Assembly: GCA_003009755.1 (NCBI GenBank)
Contig: PXUB01000027.1
Span: forward strand, 1-15,686
Source of the DNA: Thermoplasmatales archaeon SW_10_69_26
GTDB taxonomy: Archaea > Thermoplasmatota > SW-10-69-26
Direction: 5' to 3'
Length of the DNA stretch: 15,686 bases
The translations under genes were made by a program, and so were the position numbers. This document shows, in pieces, positions 1 to 6,188 of this stretch. Each line of letters starts with the position of its first letter. Position 1 is the first letter of the stretch. A model generated the notes under the pieces. The model did no database searches and was not told the origin of the DNA. It was given only the letters and a program-made list of their open reading frames with translations.

Positions 1-284
1 CAGAACATTTCCGGTCCCACGGTCTCCCCCTACGAGCGGTTGGCCAGGAAATGTTCACCAAATCGAGGGGGAGCGGTCTCCGTGACCCCCCTCACGGCGA
101 GGCCGCCCTCAGGCGGCGATGATACAATCCTTGCACGTTGTGAGGTTTCCAAGCGTTGTCGCCTTCGACATCGAAATGCCCTCCGGGCATTCCTTCGTCT
201 CGGCTCCGCGCTTTCACCGCCTGAGGCCGAGCGAGAGCTTAACCCAAGCACAGCCGGCAGTCTAACCTGCCCGCGGATCAGCGT
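1..284. other. Non-coding stretch with several inverted repeats upstream of the MFS gene
   Basis: I see no convincing gene here. Several inverted repeats can be read directly: GAACATTTCC at 3-12 with its exact complement at 47-56; CTCCCCCT at 24-31 with its complement at 66-73; CCGTGA/TCACGG at 80-85 and 92-97; GCCGCC/GGCGGC at 102-107 and 112-117 with a 4-nt loop; and AATGCCC/GGGCATT at 175-181 and 185-191 with a 3-nt loop. CGGTCTCC occurs twice as a direct repeat (20-27 and 74-81). The density resembles the other intergenic zones of this window. The region may be the 3' end of a gene outside the window plus the promoter of the transporter. An A/T-containing patch, CTTAACCC near 238-245, is a weak TATA candidate. 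Confidence 0.5.
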
Positions 285-1592
285 GTGAAGACACGAGGCC
301 GGTCCTTCTTCCCTCCCGCCAGCCCTGGCCTCGGAAGCGCGATGGCACCGGATGCCACGACCCGATGGCTGGCCTCCATGGTCCCCTTCAAGTCCGCCGA
401 AGGGGTGACCGCGCCCGTCGTGCCGATCCTGGCCACGGTTCTGGGCGCCGGCGCCAGCGCGATCGGCGTCATGGAGTTCCTCTTCCAGACCATGATGATG
501 GCGGGCGCCTTCACCTGGGGTCACGCCAGCGACCGGTTCCGGTTGCGGAAGCCGTTCCTCGTCGCCGGGTTCGCGCTCGCCGGCCTCGGTATCCTCGGCA
601 TGGGGCTGGCGCCGAACTTCGCCACGATGCTCCCCTCCCGCATGGTGATGGGCTTCGGGATGGCCTCCATCGGGGCCGTGGGCGGCGCGCTGCTGGCCGA
701 CCTCTCCCAGGCCCGCGACCTCGGCTCGCGGATCGGCCTGCTGAACGCCGTCGGCGGCGTCGGCTACACGGTCGGCCTCGTCGGTGGCGGCCTCGTCGTC
801 TACTGGTACACCGATCTCGCCCCCGGCTGGCTGTTCACCGGGGCCGGCCTGCTCGCGCTCGTCTCGATCCCGATGGCCGTGCGGTTGGTGCGCGAACCCG
901 ACGACATCGCCGAGGAGGACGGCACCGATCTCGCCTACGCGGACGAGGACACGCCGACGATCGAGGTCACCCAGGACCGCACCTACTCGCCGTTCGTGTT
1001 CGTCCACCGCCCCGAGGAGCTGTCCGTGACGCGGCGCGCCGCCGCCTTCCTGTCCTCGATCTTCCTCGTGTACCTCTCGATGAGCGCCGTGATGGTCCTG
1101 TTGCCGCTGTACCTGTTGGAGGTCGGCGGCGGCAGCGAGGCGGCCGTGTTCCTCGTGTTCGTCGTCCACTCGGCGGTCAGCGCCTTCTCGTTCACGCCCG
1201 CCGGTCGCCTGGCCGACCGGATCGGCTACCGCACGACGCAGGTGTCCGCGATGACGCTGCGCATGGTCGCCTTCGCCTTCCTCGCGATGCCTTTGTTCGC
1301 GACGACCGGCCCGATCGCCGGCGTGTTCGTGGTCGTCGGCGTCTCGACGGCGGTCATCGCGTCCACGGGCCCGGCGACGCTGTTCAAGGGCATGCCGTTC
1401 CGCGAGCGCGGCGAACTCAGCGGGATCTTCAACGTCGCGACCGGCGCCGGCAAGGCCACCGGCAGCATCACGGCCGGGTTGATCGTGGCCTTCGCCGGCT
1501 TCCCCAGCCTGTTCCTGCTGGCGACGATGATGACGGGCGCCGGCACGATGGTGACGGCCTACATCGCCTACCCCGAGGGCGCCCGGTTTTAG
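285..1592 (+). CDS. Major facilitator superfamily (MFS) transporter
   Basis: This is a polytopic inner-membrane protein of about 435 residues with alternating hydrophobic segments arranged as two bundles. An acidic hydrophilic loop at about residues 205-255 separates the halves, as in 12-helix MFS permeases. The loop between helices 2 and 3 carries the MFS signature (GHASDRFRLRKP), and the second half repeats it (GRLADRIGYR). Gly-rich helices 4-5 (GFGMASIGAVGGALLADLSQ) fit the drug:H+ antiporter-like or sugar-type group, but the substrate cannot be told from sequence. The GTG at 285 gives the longest frame. The first 19 residues are not MFS-like, so the ATG at 342 (MAPDATTRW) is an equally good start. 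No operon partner lies on the same strand; the next + gene begins 273 nt later and encodes a secreted protein. MFS is certain; the role is unknown. Confidence 0.9.
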   Translation: MKTRGRSFFPPASPGLGSAMAPDATTRWLASMVPFKSAEGVTAPVVPILATVLGAGASAIGVMEFLFQTMMMAGAFTWGHASDRFRLRKPFLVAGFALAGLGILGMGLAPNFATMLPSRMVMGFGMASIGAVGGALLADLSQARDLGSRIGLLNAVGGVGYTVGLVGGGLVVYWYTDLAPGWLFTGAGLLALVSIPMAVRLVREPDDIAEEDGTDLAYADEDTPTIEVTQDRTYSPFVFVHRPEELSVTRRAAAFLSSIFLVYLSMSAVMVLLPLYLLEVGGGSEAAVFLVFVVHSAVSAFSFTPAGRLADRIGYRTTQVSAMTLRMVAFAFLAMPLFATTGPIAGVFVVVGVSTAVIASTGPATLFKGMPFRERGELSGIFNVATGAGKATGSITAGLIVAFAGFPSLFLLATMMTGAGTMVTAYIAYPEGARF

Positions 1593-1770
1593 CTCTCTCC
1601 GCTTCCAGCCCCAGGCGACTAGATCCTCGAGCGCCGCCAGCAGCGATCCGCCGTCTTCGGCGAGCGCGTACGCGACCCTCGGCGGGGTCTCGTCGTCGAT
1701 CCGGTCGACGAGGCCTTCCTCGGCCAGGCCCTCGAGCCGGTCGGCCCACCACCGAGGCTCCCAGGGGCCC
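1590..1770 (-). pseudogene. Remnant of an HxlR-type winged-helix regulator (C-terminal half)
   Basis: Reading the minus strand gives RLEGLAEEGLVDRIDDETPP, then RVAYALAEDGGSLLAALEDL and VAWGW. This matches the wing and C-terminal helix of HxlR/MarR-like winged-helix repressors, whose consensus reads RL-x-LE-x-x-GL-x-x-R, then PPRVEY-x-LTE-x-G-x-SL, then L-x-x-W. The helices before the wing, including the recognition helix, are not visible upstream, and I see no plausible start codon with a promoter. The frame also has no stop of its own: it runs antisense into the 3' end of the MFS gene, whose TAG overlaps the Leu codon at 1590-1592. I read this as a decayed or truncated regulator that may once have controlled a neighbour. 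A functional short protein is possible but unlikely. Confidence 0.55.
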
Positions 1771-1865
1771 TGTGTCGGCACTCGGTTCGTCCCTGTATCC
1801 TCACAAACGTCCCTCAACCGCCTAACCACCCCCCAAGGAGGACGCCAGCACGCAGGTGAACCAAC

Positions 1866-2623
1866 ATGGACACCAACAAGACGGCGACCCGACGGGCCAA
1901 GCGCTGGATCTCCTTCGCCCTGGCTGGCTTGATGGTGGTCGGAGCCTTCGCGGGAGGAGCCTCGGCGCACCCGTTCGAGGATCACGGGGAAGTCACGCTC
2001 CACGATAGCGAAGATGGGGAGCCCCAGACGTCGACAGCCACGGAATCTGATCCTGTCGAGCTGACATGTGAGTTCTGGGTGAAAGGCCACAACCTCTCCC
2101 ACCAGAGCGGGTGGATCAACGCCACGACCAGTTCCGGACCCACTGTCACTGTGATCACTGTGGGCACGTTCAACGGGACGGAGAACGAGAACGGCACCTA
2201 CGATTTCGAAGCCGGACCGTTCACGCTCGAGGAAACCGACGACTACGACATCTACCTGCGGTTCGACGCAGAGGGACTACACGGCCCGCCCCAACATAAC
2301 GTGGAATATGAGGCGTGCGATGGCTCGGGCGATGGCGGAACGCCTCCGCCAACGCGGACAGCTACCACGTCTACCGTGCTCACGCGGACGGCGAGATGAC
2401 CCACGTCGCCGAGGTCAACGATACCAGCTACACGGACACGGAGACGGAGGCCCAGACCACGTACACCTACGAGGTCACGGCGTCCAACGAGGCCGGCGAG
2501 GCCGAGGACTGTCCGACGGCTGAGGTGACGGCGATCCCGTTCTTCGGGAACCCGGCGCTGGTCGCGATGGCGGCCCTCGGTAGCGTGGGCGCCGTCGGCG
2601 CCCTGCGCGTGCGCCGCAGCTGA
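1866..2623 (+). pseudogene. Secreted, probably glycosylated FN3-domain surface protein, split by a frameshift
   Basis: The ATG at 1866 follows a Shine-Dalgarno-like AGGTGA at 1854-1859. Residues 1-35 form a signal peptide: a basic start, then a hydrophobic core ending AGGASA before HPFED. The mature part has two Cys (in LTCEF and EACDG) and several N-glycosylation sequons (NLS, NAT, NGT twice). It stops at 2397-2399 in this frame. A second frame, open through 2623, continues with clear fibronectin type III strands (DSYHVYRA, YTDTETEAQTTYTYEVTASN) and a C-terminal sorting or anchor tail (IPFFGNPALVAMAALGSVGA, then Arg residues). The frames join around 2330-2350, where the linker (GDGGTPPP) meets NASANADSYHVYR. 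The first two FN3 strands appear to be missing, so a small deletion plus frameshift is likely, unless the sequence contains an error. The intact protein would sit at the cell surface. Confidence 0.75.
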
Positions 2624-2626
2624 TCG

Positions 2627-2965
2627 ATGGCCATCCGTCCCCCCCCGAACTCTGCAGCGGCCCCCCGCTGTGGAGTCTCTCAACTCTCCTTCTCACTTGC
2701 CCCCTGTTCTGTAACCCCAATCCCTGACCAACCGTCGTCGGAGCCGACGGGGGAGCGGCGAGAGAACATCCAACTCGATGTCGATGCAGAGCTGAGCGCC
2801 GCCAGCTTCCCATCGTCGGCGTCAAACGGGGACGCCGTCTACTTCGAGGGCGTCGCCGTCACACCGGGCGTCTACGTGGCCGAGGAGGGCGTCGAAATCG
2901 AGATCACCGAGGACCACCTCGACGCCATCGCCGCCCGCCTGCCCGACGTTCAGGTCATTCGCTGA
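2627..2965 (+). CDS. Small hypothetical protein, acidic C-terminal half
   Basis: This frame encodes up to 112 residues. I do not recognise the family. The C-terminal 70 residues look coding: they are acidic, balanced in composition and contain a plausible strand-turn-helix pattern (GVYVAEEGVEIEITEDHLDA) ending LPDVQVIR. That pattern loosely recalls short segments of phage head-maturation proteins, but too weakly to name one. The ATG at 2627 lies 3 nt after the stop of the preceding open frame. The first 45 codons are compositionally poor and cover a hairpin (2655-2670) that looks like the terminator of the upstream gene, so the true start may lie nearer 2770. A stem-loop and T-rich tract follow the stop, consistent with an expressed gene on this strand that converges with the SWIM gene. 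Confidence 0.4.
   Translation: MAIRPPPNSAAAPRCGVSQLSFSLAPCSVTPIPDQPSSEPTGERRENIQLDVDAELSAASFPSSASNGDAVYFEGVAVTPGVYVAEEGVEIEITEDHLDAIAARLPDVQVIR
2655..2670 (+). terminator. Hairpin followed by pyrimidine-rich tract
   Basis: CAGCGG at 2655-2660 pairs with CCGCTG at 2665-2670 across a 4-nt C loop. A pyrimidine-rich stretch follows (CTCTCAACTCTCCTTCTCAC, about 2676-2697). It lies 31 nt after the last stop of the secreted-protein region and is a reasonable terminator for it. It also sits inside the N-terminal part of the next open frame, which argues for a later start there. Confidence 0.4.
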
Positions 2966-2974
2966 GTGTTCGCA

Positions 2975-3009
2975 GCTGAGATTGCAGACTCAGCACCTGT
3001 TGTTCTTTT
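2975..3009 (+). terminator. Hairpin plus T tract after the small hypothetical gene
   Basis: GCTGAG at 2975-2980 pairs with CTCAGC at 2989-2994 over an 8-nt loop. A T-rich stretch (TGTTGTTCTTTT, 2998-3009) follows. It starts 9 nt after the stop at 2965. The surrounding 2966-3040 segment is clearly lower in GC than its flanks. It lies between convergent genes. Confidence 0.5.
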
Positions 3010-3072
3010 CAGAGTTGTAAGGAGTGAACGCTTCTGTAAAGATACGTGGAGCCCGCGACCTGCTCGGTGGGT

Positions 3073-3963
3073 TCAGCTTCTGGGGACGTCAACGCCCGCC
3101 TGCACAGCGTGTCGGGGCCCAAGGAACCCCCTCCTCAGCCCGTATCCTTCCACCGCCTCCTGCCACTCGTCGATCCGTGACAGCCACCGATCGGTCTCGT
3201 CCTCGCTGAGGCCCATGCGTTCCAAGGCTTCCTCGAGCCCCTCGGCCAGCGACTCCACGACATCCCCCGGGAACCGGCCCAGCCCGTGGATCTTCTCCCA
3301 TCCCTCGAGGTAGACGTCCAGCATCACCGCCAACGCTTCCGCCGCGGCCGCGGGAGCCCCCTCGCAGGTTAGGCGGTCGGTCAGCTCCACGAGTTCCGTG
3401 ATGCCTTCCTTGGTGCGGATGGCTCGGGCGTACGTGTAGCCGGTGCCGGCCTGGCCGCCGTGGAGGAGCATGAGCACCCGCCGCCGGAAGGGTCCGGCAT
3501 CGAAGTCCTCGGTGGCGGCCTCGTCGGCCTCGAGGACGCGCACGGTCTCCCAGCGGGCCTCGAGCAGGTCCAGCACCTCGCTACGCGAGATCGCCAGCTC
3601 CTCCACGAAGCTGCGAAGTTCCCCCTCTGACAGCTCGCCGATCTCGACCTCGGGCGTTGGACGCTGCTCGAGCTCCTCGTCCCCTCCGCGGATCGCAAGC
3701 AACACGGCCACCACGTGCTTGCACCAGCCCTCGCGGTCGTCGGGGCACGAGCACGAGACGCGCCCCAGCTCGTCTCCGTCCGCCCCAGCGAGCTCGACCT
3801 GGTAGGGCTGGGCTCTGGAGCCGGAGACCCGGGCCTGGACGTGCTTGCCGCGAGCGATCACCGAGAGCACGGCTTTCGCCTCGTGGTACTCGACCCCGCG
3901 CTCGAAGGAGCCCTCGGCTGCCCGTTCTTCCAGCTCGTCCTCACTGAGACGAAACCCGTCCAT
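3073..3963 (-). CDS. SWIM zinc-finger domain protein
   Basis: This is a 296-residue acidic protein. Residues 71-83 contain C-S-C, seven residues, then C-K-H, the CxC-x(n)-CxH signature of SWIM zinc fingers, followed by the usual hydrophobic helix (VVAVLLAI). SWIM domains bind DNA or protein and occur in archaeal and bacterial proteins, some linked to SWI2/SNF2 helicases. No helicase lies nearby. Residues 120-290 are helical and Glu-rich (for example FVEELAISRSEVLDLLEARW) and resemble the helical C-terminal region common in stand-alone SWIM proteins. I chose the ATG at 3963 because a TATA-like TATAC lies about 32 nt upstream, which would give a leaderless transcript. The longer open frame upstream (to 4146) has no protein-like character. 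The exact role is unknown. Confidence 0.8.
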   Translation of the reverse strand: MDGFRLSEDELEERAAEGSFERGVEYHEAKAVLSVIARGKHVQARVSGSRAQPYQVELAGADGDELGRVSCSCPDDREGWCKHVVAVLLAIRGGDEELEQRPTPEVEIGELSEGELRSFVEELAISRSEVLDLLEARWETVRVLEADEAATEDFDAGPFRRRVLMLLHGGQAGTGYTYARAIRTKEGITELVELTDRLTCEGAPAAAAEALAVMLDVYLEGWEKIHGLGRFPGDVVESLAEGLEEALERMGLSEDETDRWLSRIDEWQEAVEGYGLRRGFLGPRHAVQAGVDVPRS

Positions 3964-3993
3964 CGGCTGGACGTGGCAACGAGCTGACCCGTG

Positions 3994-4000
3994 GTATACG
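3994..4000 (-). promoter_or_regulatory. TATA box of the SWIM gene
   Basis: Read on the minus strand, CGTATAC(C) sits about 32 nt before the ATG at 3963. The expected start of transcription, about 26 nt downstream, falls close to the start codon, as in other leaderless genes of this window. Confidence 0.45.
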
Positions 4001-4063
4001 TTCGTCGGGGAGCGATGGGGTTCAGCGTTGGCTCGGGACGTCAGGCGCTGGCAATGGAGGTGA

Positions 4064-4272
4064 GCACCGGACCTGGGCGTCTTAGACCAAGCCCTACGAC
4101 CATGCGCCCATCTCCGGCTGAGGCGGCTGACCCGTCGATCCCTCACGCCGGTTCAACCGCTCTCTGACGGTGGTGGGATGGGCTGTGAGCCGGGCGAGCA
4201 AGAGGCGGGTGTCCTGCCGGCAGCGTAGGTGAGCCGCTTGGATCGCCCCCTCGGCTCCAGGGAGAACGAGCA
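4064..4272. other. Intergenic stretch without a recognisable gene
   Basis: Between the SWIM promoter and the first 112-bp repeat I find no frame with protein-like composition. Open frames on the minus strand cross this zone, but they run through the tRNA-derived repeats and have no recognisable domain. Confidence 0.5.
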
Positions 4273-4384
4273 AGTGGACGCGCCGTAATTCTCGTCCGAA
4301 CCCCGCGGTCGCTCGGCTCGGCCGGCTCGGAGGTCCGACCAGCCGTCCGCCGGACCTCCTCGTGAACACGGTTCAAATCACGGC
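4273..4384. repeat. 112-bp tRNA-Ala-derived repeat, copy A
   Basis: Copy A matches copy A' (4561-4672) over 112 bp with four substitutions by hand count and no gaps. Its left end (AGTGGACGCGCCGT, 4273-4286) equals the 3' end plus trailer of the nearby tRNA-Ala gene in the same orientation. Its right end (GTTCAAATCACGGC, 4371-4384) equals the T-loop and T-stem of that tRNA in the opposite orientation. The centre forms a perfect 9-bp hairpin (GGAGGTCCG/CGGACCTCC) with a 13-nt loop. Confidence 0.75.
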
Positions 4385-4434
4385 GGGCGTGGCTGGCTAC
4401 ACGTTGGACCAGGGTATCGAACCGGCAGCGCGCA

Positions 4435-4478
4435 TCCGAGACCGCGGACGCTCGCAGCAGCTCGCTTGCGGTCTCGGA
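4435..4478. repeat. Long-stem hairpin with CCGAGACCG arms
   Basis: TCCGAGACCGC at 4435-4445 is the exact complement of 4468-4478, with a 22-nt loop. The arm motif CGAGACCG recurs in hairpins at 6101-6133 and 15417-15455, suggesting a common repeat family. It lies 3' of the tRNA-Ala locus on the minus strand. Confidence 0.6.
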
Positions 4479-4517
4479 GCTCAGACGGACCCTCGCTGCC
4501 GCCTCAGGCCCGTCGAG

Positions 4518-4562
4518 CTTCTCGACCTGGTCTACACTGTGTGACACGACCAGGTCGAGAAG
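4518..4562 (-). repeat. 15-bp hairpin next to tRNA-derived copy A'
   Basis: CTTCTCGACCTGGTC at 4518-4532 pairs perfectly with 4548-4562, with a 15-nt loop. On the minus strand it follows the tRNA 3'-end copy in A' just as similar hairpins follow the real tRNA-Ala and tRNA-Val genes. This suggests the tRNA end and its trailer hairpin were duplicated together. Confidence 0.65.
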
Positions 4563-4672
4563 TGGACGCGCCGTGATTCTCGTCCGAACCTCGCGGTCGC
4601 TCGGCTCGGGCGGCTCGGAGGTCCGACCAGCCGTCCGCCGGACCTACTCGTGAACACGGTTCAAATCACGGC
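4561..4672. repeat. 112-bp tRNA-Ala-derived repeat, copy A'
   Basis: This is the second copy of the unit at 4273-4384. Its left end keeps 18 nt of tRNA-Ala 3' sequence (AGTGGACGCGCCGTGATT) and its right end carries the inverted GTTCAAATCACGGC. One substitution breaks the central 9-bp hairpin that is perfect in copy A. The two copies and the intact tRNA lie in a row within 530 bp. Confidence 0.75.
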
Positions 4673-4682
4673 CTTGATGCTG

Positions 4683-4729
4683 CTTCTCGACCTTCCTGTT
4701 GCTACAAGCGAGAAGGTAAGGTCGAGAAG
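4683..4729 (-). terminator. Hairpin directly abutting the 3' end of tRNA-Ala
   Basis: On the minus strand CTTCTCGACCTT begins at the base after the discriminator and pairs perfectly (12 bp) with 4683-4694. The loop is 23 nt and partly self-complementary. It may serve as a terminator or as a 3'-processing signal. tRNA-Val has the same arrangement. Confidence 0.6.
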
Positions 4730-4803
4730 TGGACGCGCCGTGATTTGAACACGGGGCCTCCTCCATGCCAAGGAGGCGATCTTCCGAGCTGATCTACGCG
4801 CCC
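4730..4803 (-). tRNA. tRNA-Ala (GGC)
   Basis: This is a full cloverleaf read on the minus strand: acceptor GGGCGCG pairs with CGCGTCC including the G3-U70 wobble that identifies alanine tRNA, the D-arm is GATC...GATC, the anticodon arm CCTCC-TTGGCAT-GGAGG gives anticodon GGC, and the T-arm is CCGTG-TTCAAAT-CACGG. The discriminator is A and CCA is not encoded. There is no A/T-rich TATA box in the 25-35 nt upstream, unlike the other two tRNA genes. The anticodon arm is identical to that of tRNA-Val(GAC) except for the middle anticodon base. Confidence 0.95.
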
Positions 4804-5022
4804 AGCGGAACGGCGGATGAGACGCGCCGACGGTCGGCACGACACGGAGGAGGCATGGAGGCACCACAGCCGGTGCCCGTCACCCTGGCCTTCTTCCAGG
4901 GTCGGCTGCTCCAGCCCGCTACCCCTATTTCTTCGTTTTGGACCGTGCAGGAACGACCCACGCCCCGGAAACCGCCGAGATCCCCCTTTCAGCACCCCCA
5001 AGGGACGTTCGCCACCCCATAG

Positions 5023-5030
5023 CTTATAAG
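5023..5030 (+). promoter_or_regulatory. TATA box of the RAM-like/disordered protein gene
   Basis: CTTATAAG is a strong archaeal TATA element. The ATG at 5055 lies 25 nt after its last base, where transcription should start, so the mRNA is probably leaderless. This fixes the start codon at 5055 rather than upstream. Confidence 0.75.
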
Positions 5031-5054
5031 TACCCGGTTTCTGTAGATGGAATC

Positions 5055-5744
5055 ATGGAGACGGTGGTGTTGGTCAACGCGGCGCCGGGGTACGAGGAGC
5101 GCGTCGCTTCCGCGCTTCAGGATGAAGACGGCGTCGCTGGCATCGCGGCCGTCCAGCAGGAGAACTTCAACATGGCCATCCTGCTTCAGGTGGATGGCCC
5201 GAACAAGCTTCAGAAGTTCCTCACGAACACCCTCATGTTCGTCAGCGGGGTCCAGGGCGCAGAGCTCGACAAGGATCCCACCGACGATCTCATGGAACGC
5301 CTCGAGGGCGAAGGCCCAGGCAGCCCCGAGGGACGGGGCGGCGGCCGCCGTGGTGGTCGTGGCGGCGGCGGAGGCCGCGGACGACCTAGCCCTGGCGGCA
5401 CCGGCCCCGGCGGCCAACCCACCGGTCCAGGCCAGGAACCCGGCCCCGGGCTCCCCGGCGACGGCGACGAGGACGAGGACGACCGACCCGGCATCCCCGG
5501 CAAGCCCGACCGCGAGCCCACGACCGGCAAGGACCCCGGCGGACGAACCCCCGGCGGCTCTCGCACGCCCGGCGGCGGAGGCCACCGTGGCGGTCGGCCC
5601 AGCCGCGACGATGACGACGAGGACATCCCCGGCATCGACGAGGCCGACATCCCCAGCCCGGGCGACGACCGGGACGTTGGCGGCCCCCGCGACCCCGATC
5701 CCCGCGAGCTGCGCGGCGAGAAGGACGACGAAGACGACGACTGA
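5055..5744 (+). CDS. RAM-like ferredoxin-fold domain fused to a Gly/Arg/Pro and Asp-rich disordered tail
   Basis: This is a 229-residue protein. Residues 1-82 (starting METVVLVNAAPGYEERVASA) have the beta-alpha-beta-beta-alpha-beta pattern and hydrophobic spacing of the RAM/Lrp-AsnC ligand-binding domain, including the typical PG(Y)EE start and the LPGV-like SGVQGAEL near the end. There is no helix-turn-helix before it. From about residue 84 the sequence becomes low complexity: RG and RGG clusters (RGGGRRGGRGGGGGRGR), Pro/Gly stretches, then alternating Asp/Glu blocks (DGDEDEDD, DDDDED) and an acidic end. RAM domains oligomerise and bind small molecules; RGG tails in other organisms bind RNA or drive condensates. 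The fusion is unusual and its function unknown. The gene is monocistronic, with a strong TATA box and a following hairpin. Confidence 0.75.
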   Translation: METVVLVNAAPGYEERVASALQDEDGVAGIAAVQQENFNMAILLQVDGPNKLQKFLTNTLMFVSGVQGAELDKDPTDDLMERLEGEGPGSPEGRGGGRRGGRGGGGGRGRPSPGGTGPGGQPTGPGQEPGPGLPGDGDEDEDDRPGIPGKPDREPTTGKDPGGRTPGGSRTPGGGGHRGGRPSRDDDDEDIPGIDEADIPSPGDDRDVGGPRDPDPRELRGEKDDEDDD

Positions 5745-5760
5745 TCTTCTCACCACCGGT

Positions 5761-5776
5761 GGGCCCAGCCGGGCCC
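5761..5776 (+). terminator. GC-rich hairpin after the RAM-like gene
   Basis: GGGCCC-AGCC-GGGCCC is a perfect 6-bp stem with a 4-nt loop, 17 nt after the stop codon. The sequence beyond is pyrimidine-rich but has no long T run. Confidence 0.4.
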
Positions 5777-5930
5777 GCTACCGCTCCACCTCTCAGCAGC
5801 GCATCGGTCGATCGTGACGGTCGATGCCGAACCGATCGATGTGACCCGACGGAGCTGTGATGGCATCAGACAAGCCGACCCCGACCGCTCACGGGGACCG
5901 AGCGGTGGGCCACCTTGGGTTCAGGTGACG

Positions 5931-5949
5931 GAGGGATCGGAGATCCCTC
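5931..5949. repeat. GATC hairpin (solitary)
   Basis: GAGGGATC-GGA-GATCCCTC is a perfect 8-bp stem with a 3-nt loop. It has the same GGATC-NNN-GATCC core as four other sites in the window (6079-6097, 12747-12767, 12849-12865, 15462-15482). No long-stem partner directly adjoins it. The rest of 5777-6078 holds short hairpins (such as CAGCCG-TC-CGGCTG near 6053) and no gene. Confidence 0.6.
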
Positions 5950-6078
5950 GACCACGGGACGCACCCTCCAGACGAGGGCCGCTCGAGGGTCCGGTTGTCG
6001 TCCGGAGGCTCGGACAGGTCCTCGCTGCCGGCTGGGACCCATCGAGCTTCTCAGCCGTCCGGCTGTAAGGAAGAAGAG

Positions 6079-6133
6079 GTCGGATCGGAGATCCGGCGGC
6101 TTCCGAGACCGGGCGGGTCAGCCGGTCTCGGAA
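6079..6133 (-). repeat. Composite two-hairpin element, copy 1
   Basis: TTCCGAGACCGG (6101-6112) pairs perfectly over 12 bp with 6122-6133, with a 9-nt loop. A 3-nt spacer separates it from a GATC hairpin (GGATC core, loop GGA, 6079-6097, 8 pairs with one wobble). Read on the minus strand the order is long hairpin, spacer, GATC hairpin, then a pyrimidine tract (CTCTTCTTCCTTAC). The stretch GGTCTCGGA-GCCG-CCGGATC is nearly the same as in the copy at 15417-15482. Confidence 0.65.
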
Positions 6134-6188
6134 CGCACACGGGTCCTCTCTCGGTTGACGTGAGGCCACAGCGCTCGGACCCGTGGCG

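Noticed and set aside
30-2102. A 690-codon open frame on the minus strand across the MFS and secreted-protein genes
   Set aside because: It is antisense to clear genes; His/Arg/Gly-rich composition is typical of GC-rich shadow frames. Only the short HxlR-like stretch near 1590-1770 has protein character.
4143-4547. 134-codon minus frame (starts MSHSVDQVEKLDGPEAAARV)
   Set aside because: The frame runs through tRNA-derived repeat copy A and two long hairpins, and its composition becomes Arg/Ser/Pro-rich. I treat it as chance.
4273-4672. CRISPR array
   Set aside because: Only two 112-bp units, with 176 bp between them and tRNA homology; no short regular repeats and no cas genes.
4273-4803. 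Complete integrated element with integrase at tRNA-Ala
   Set aside because: Partial tRNA ends are present, but no integrase or other mobile gene lies between them; only a scar can be claimed.
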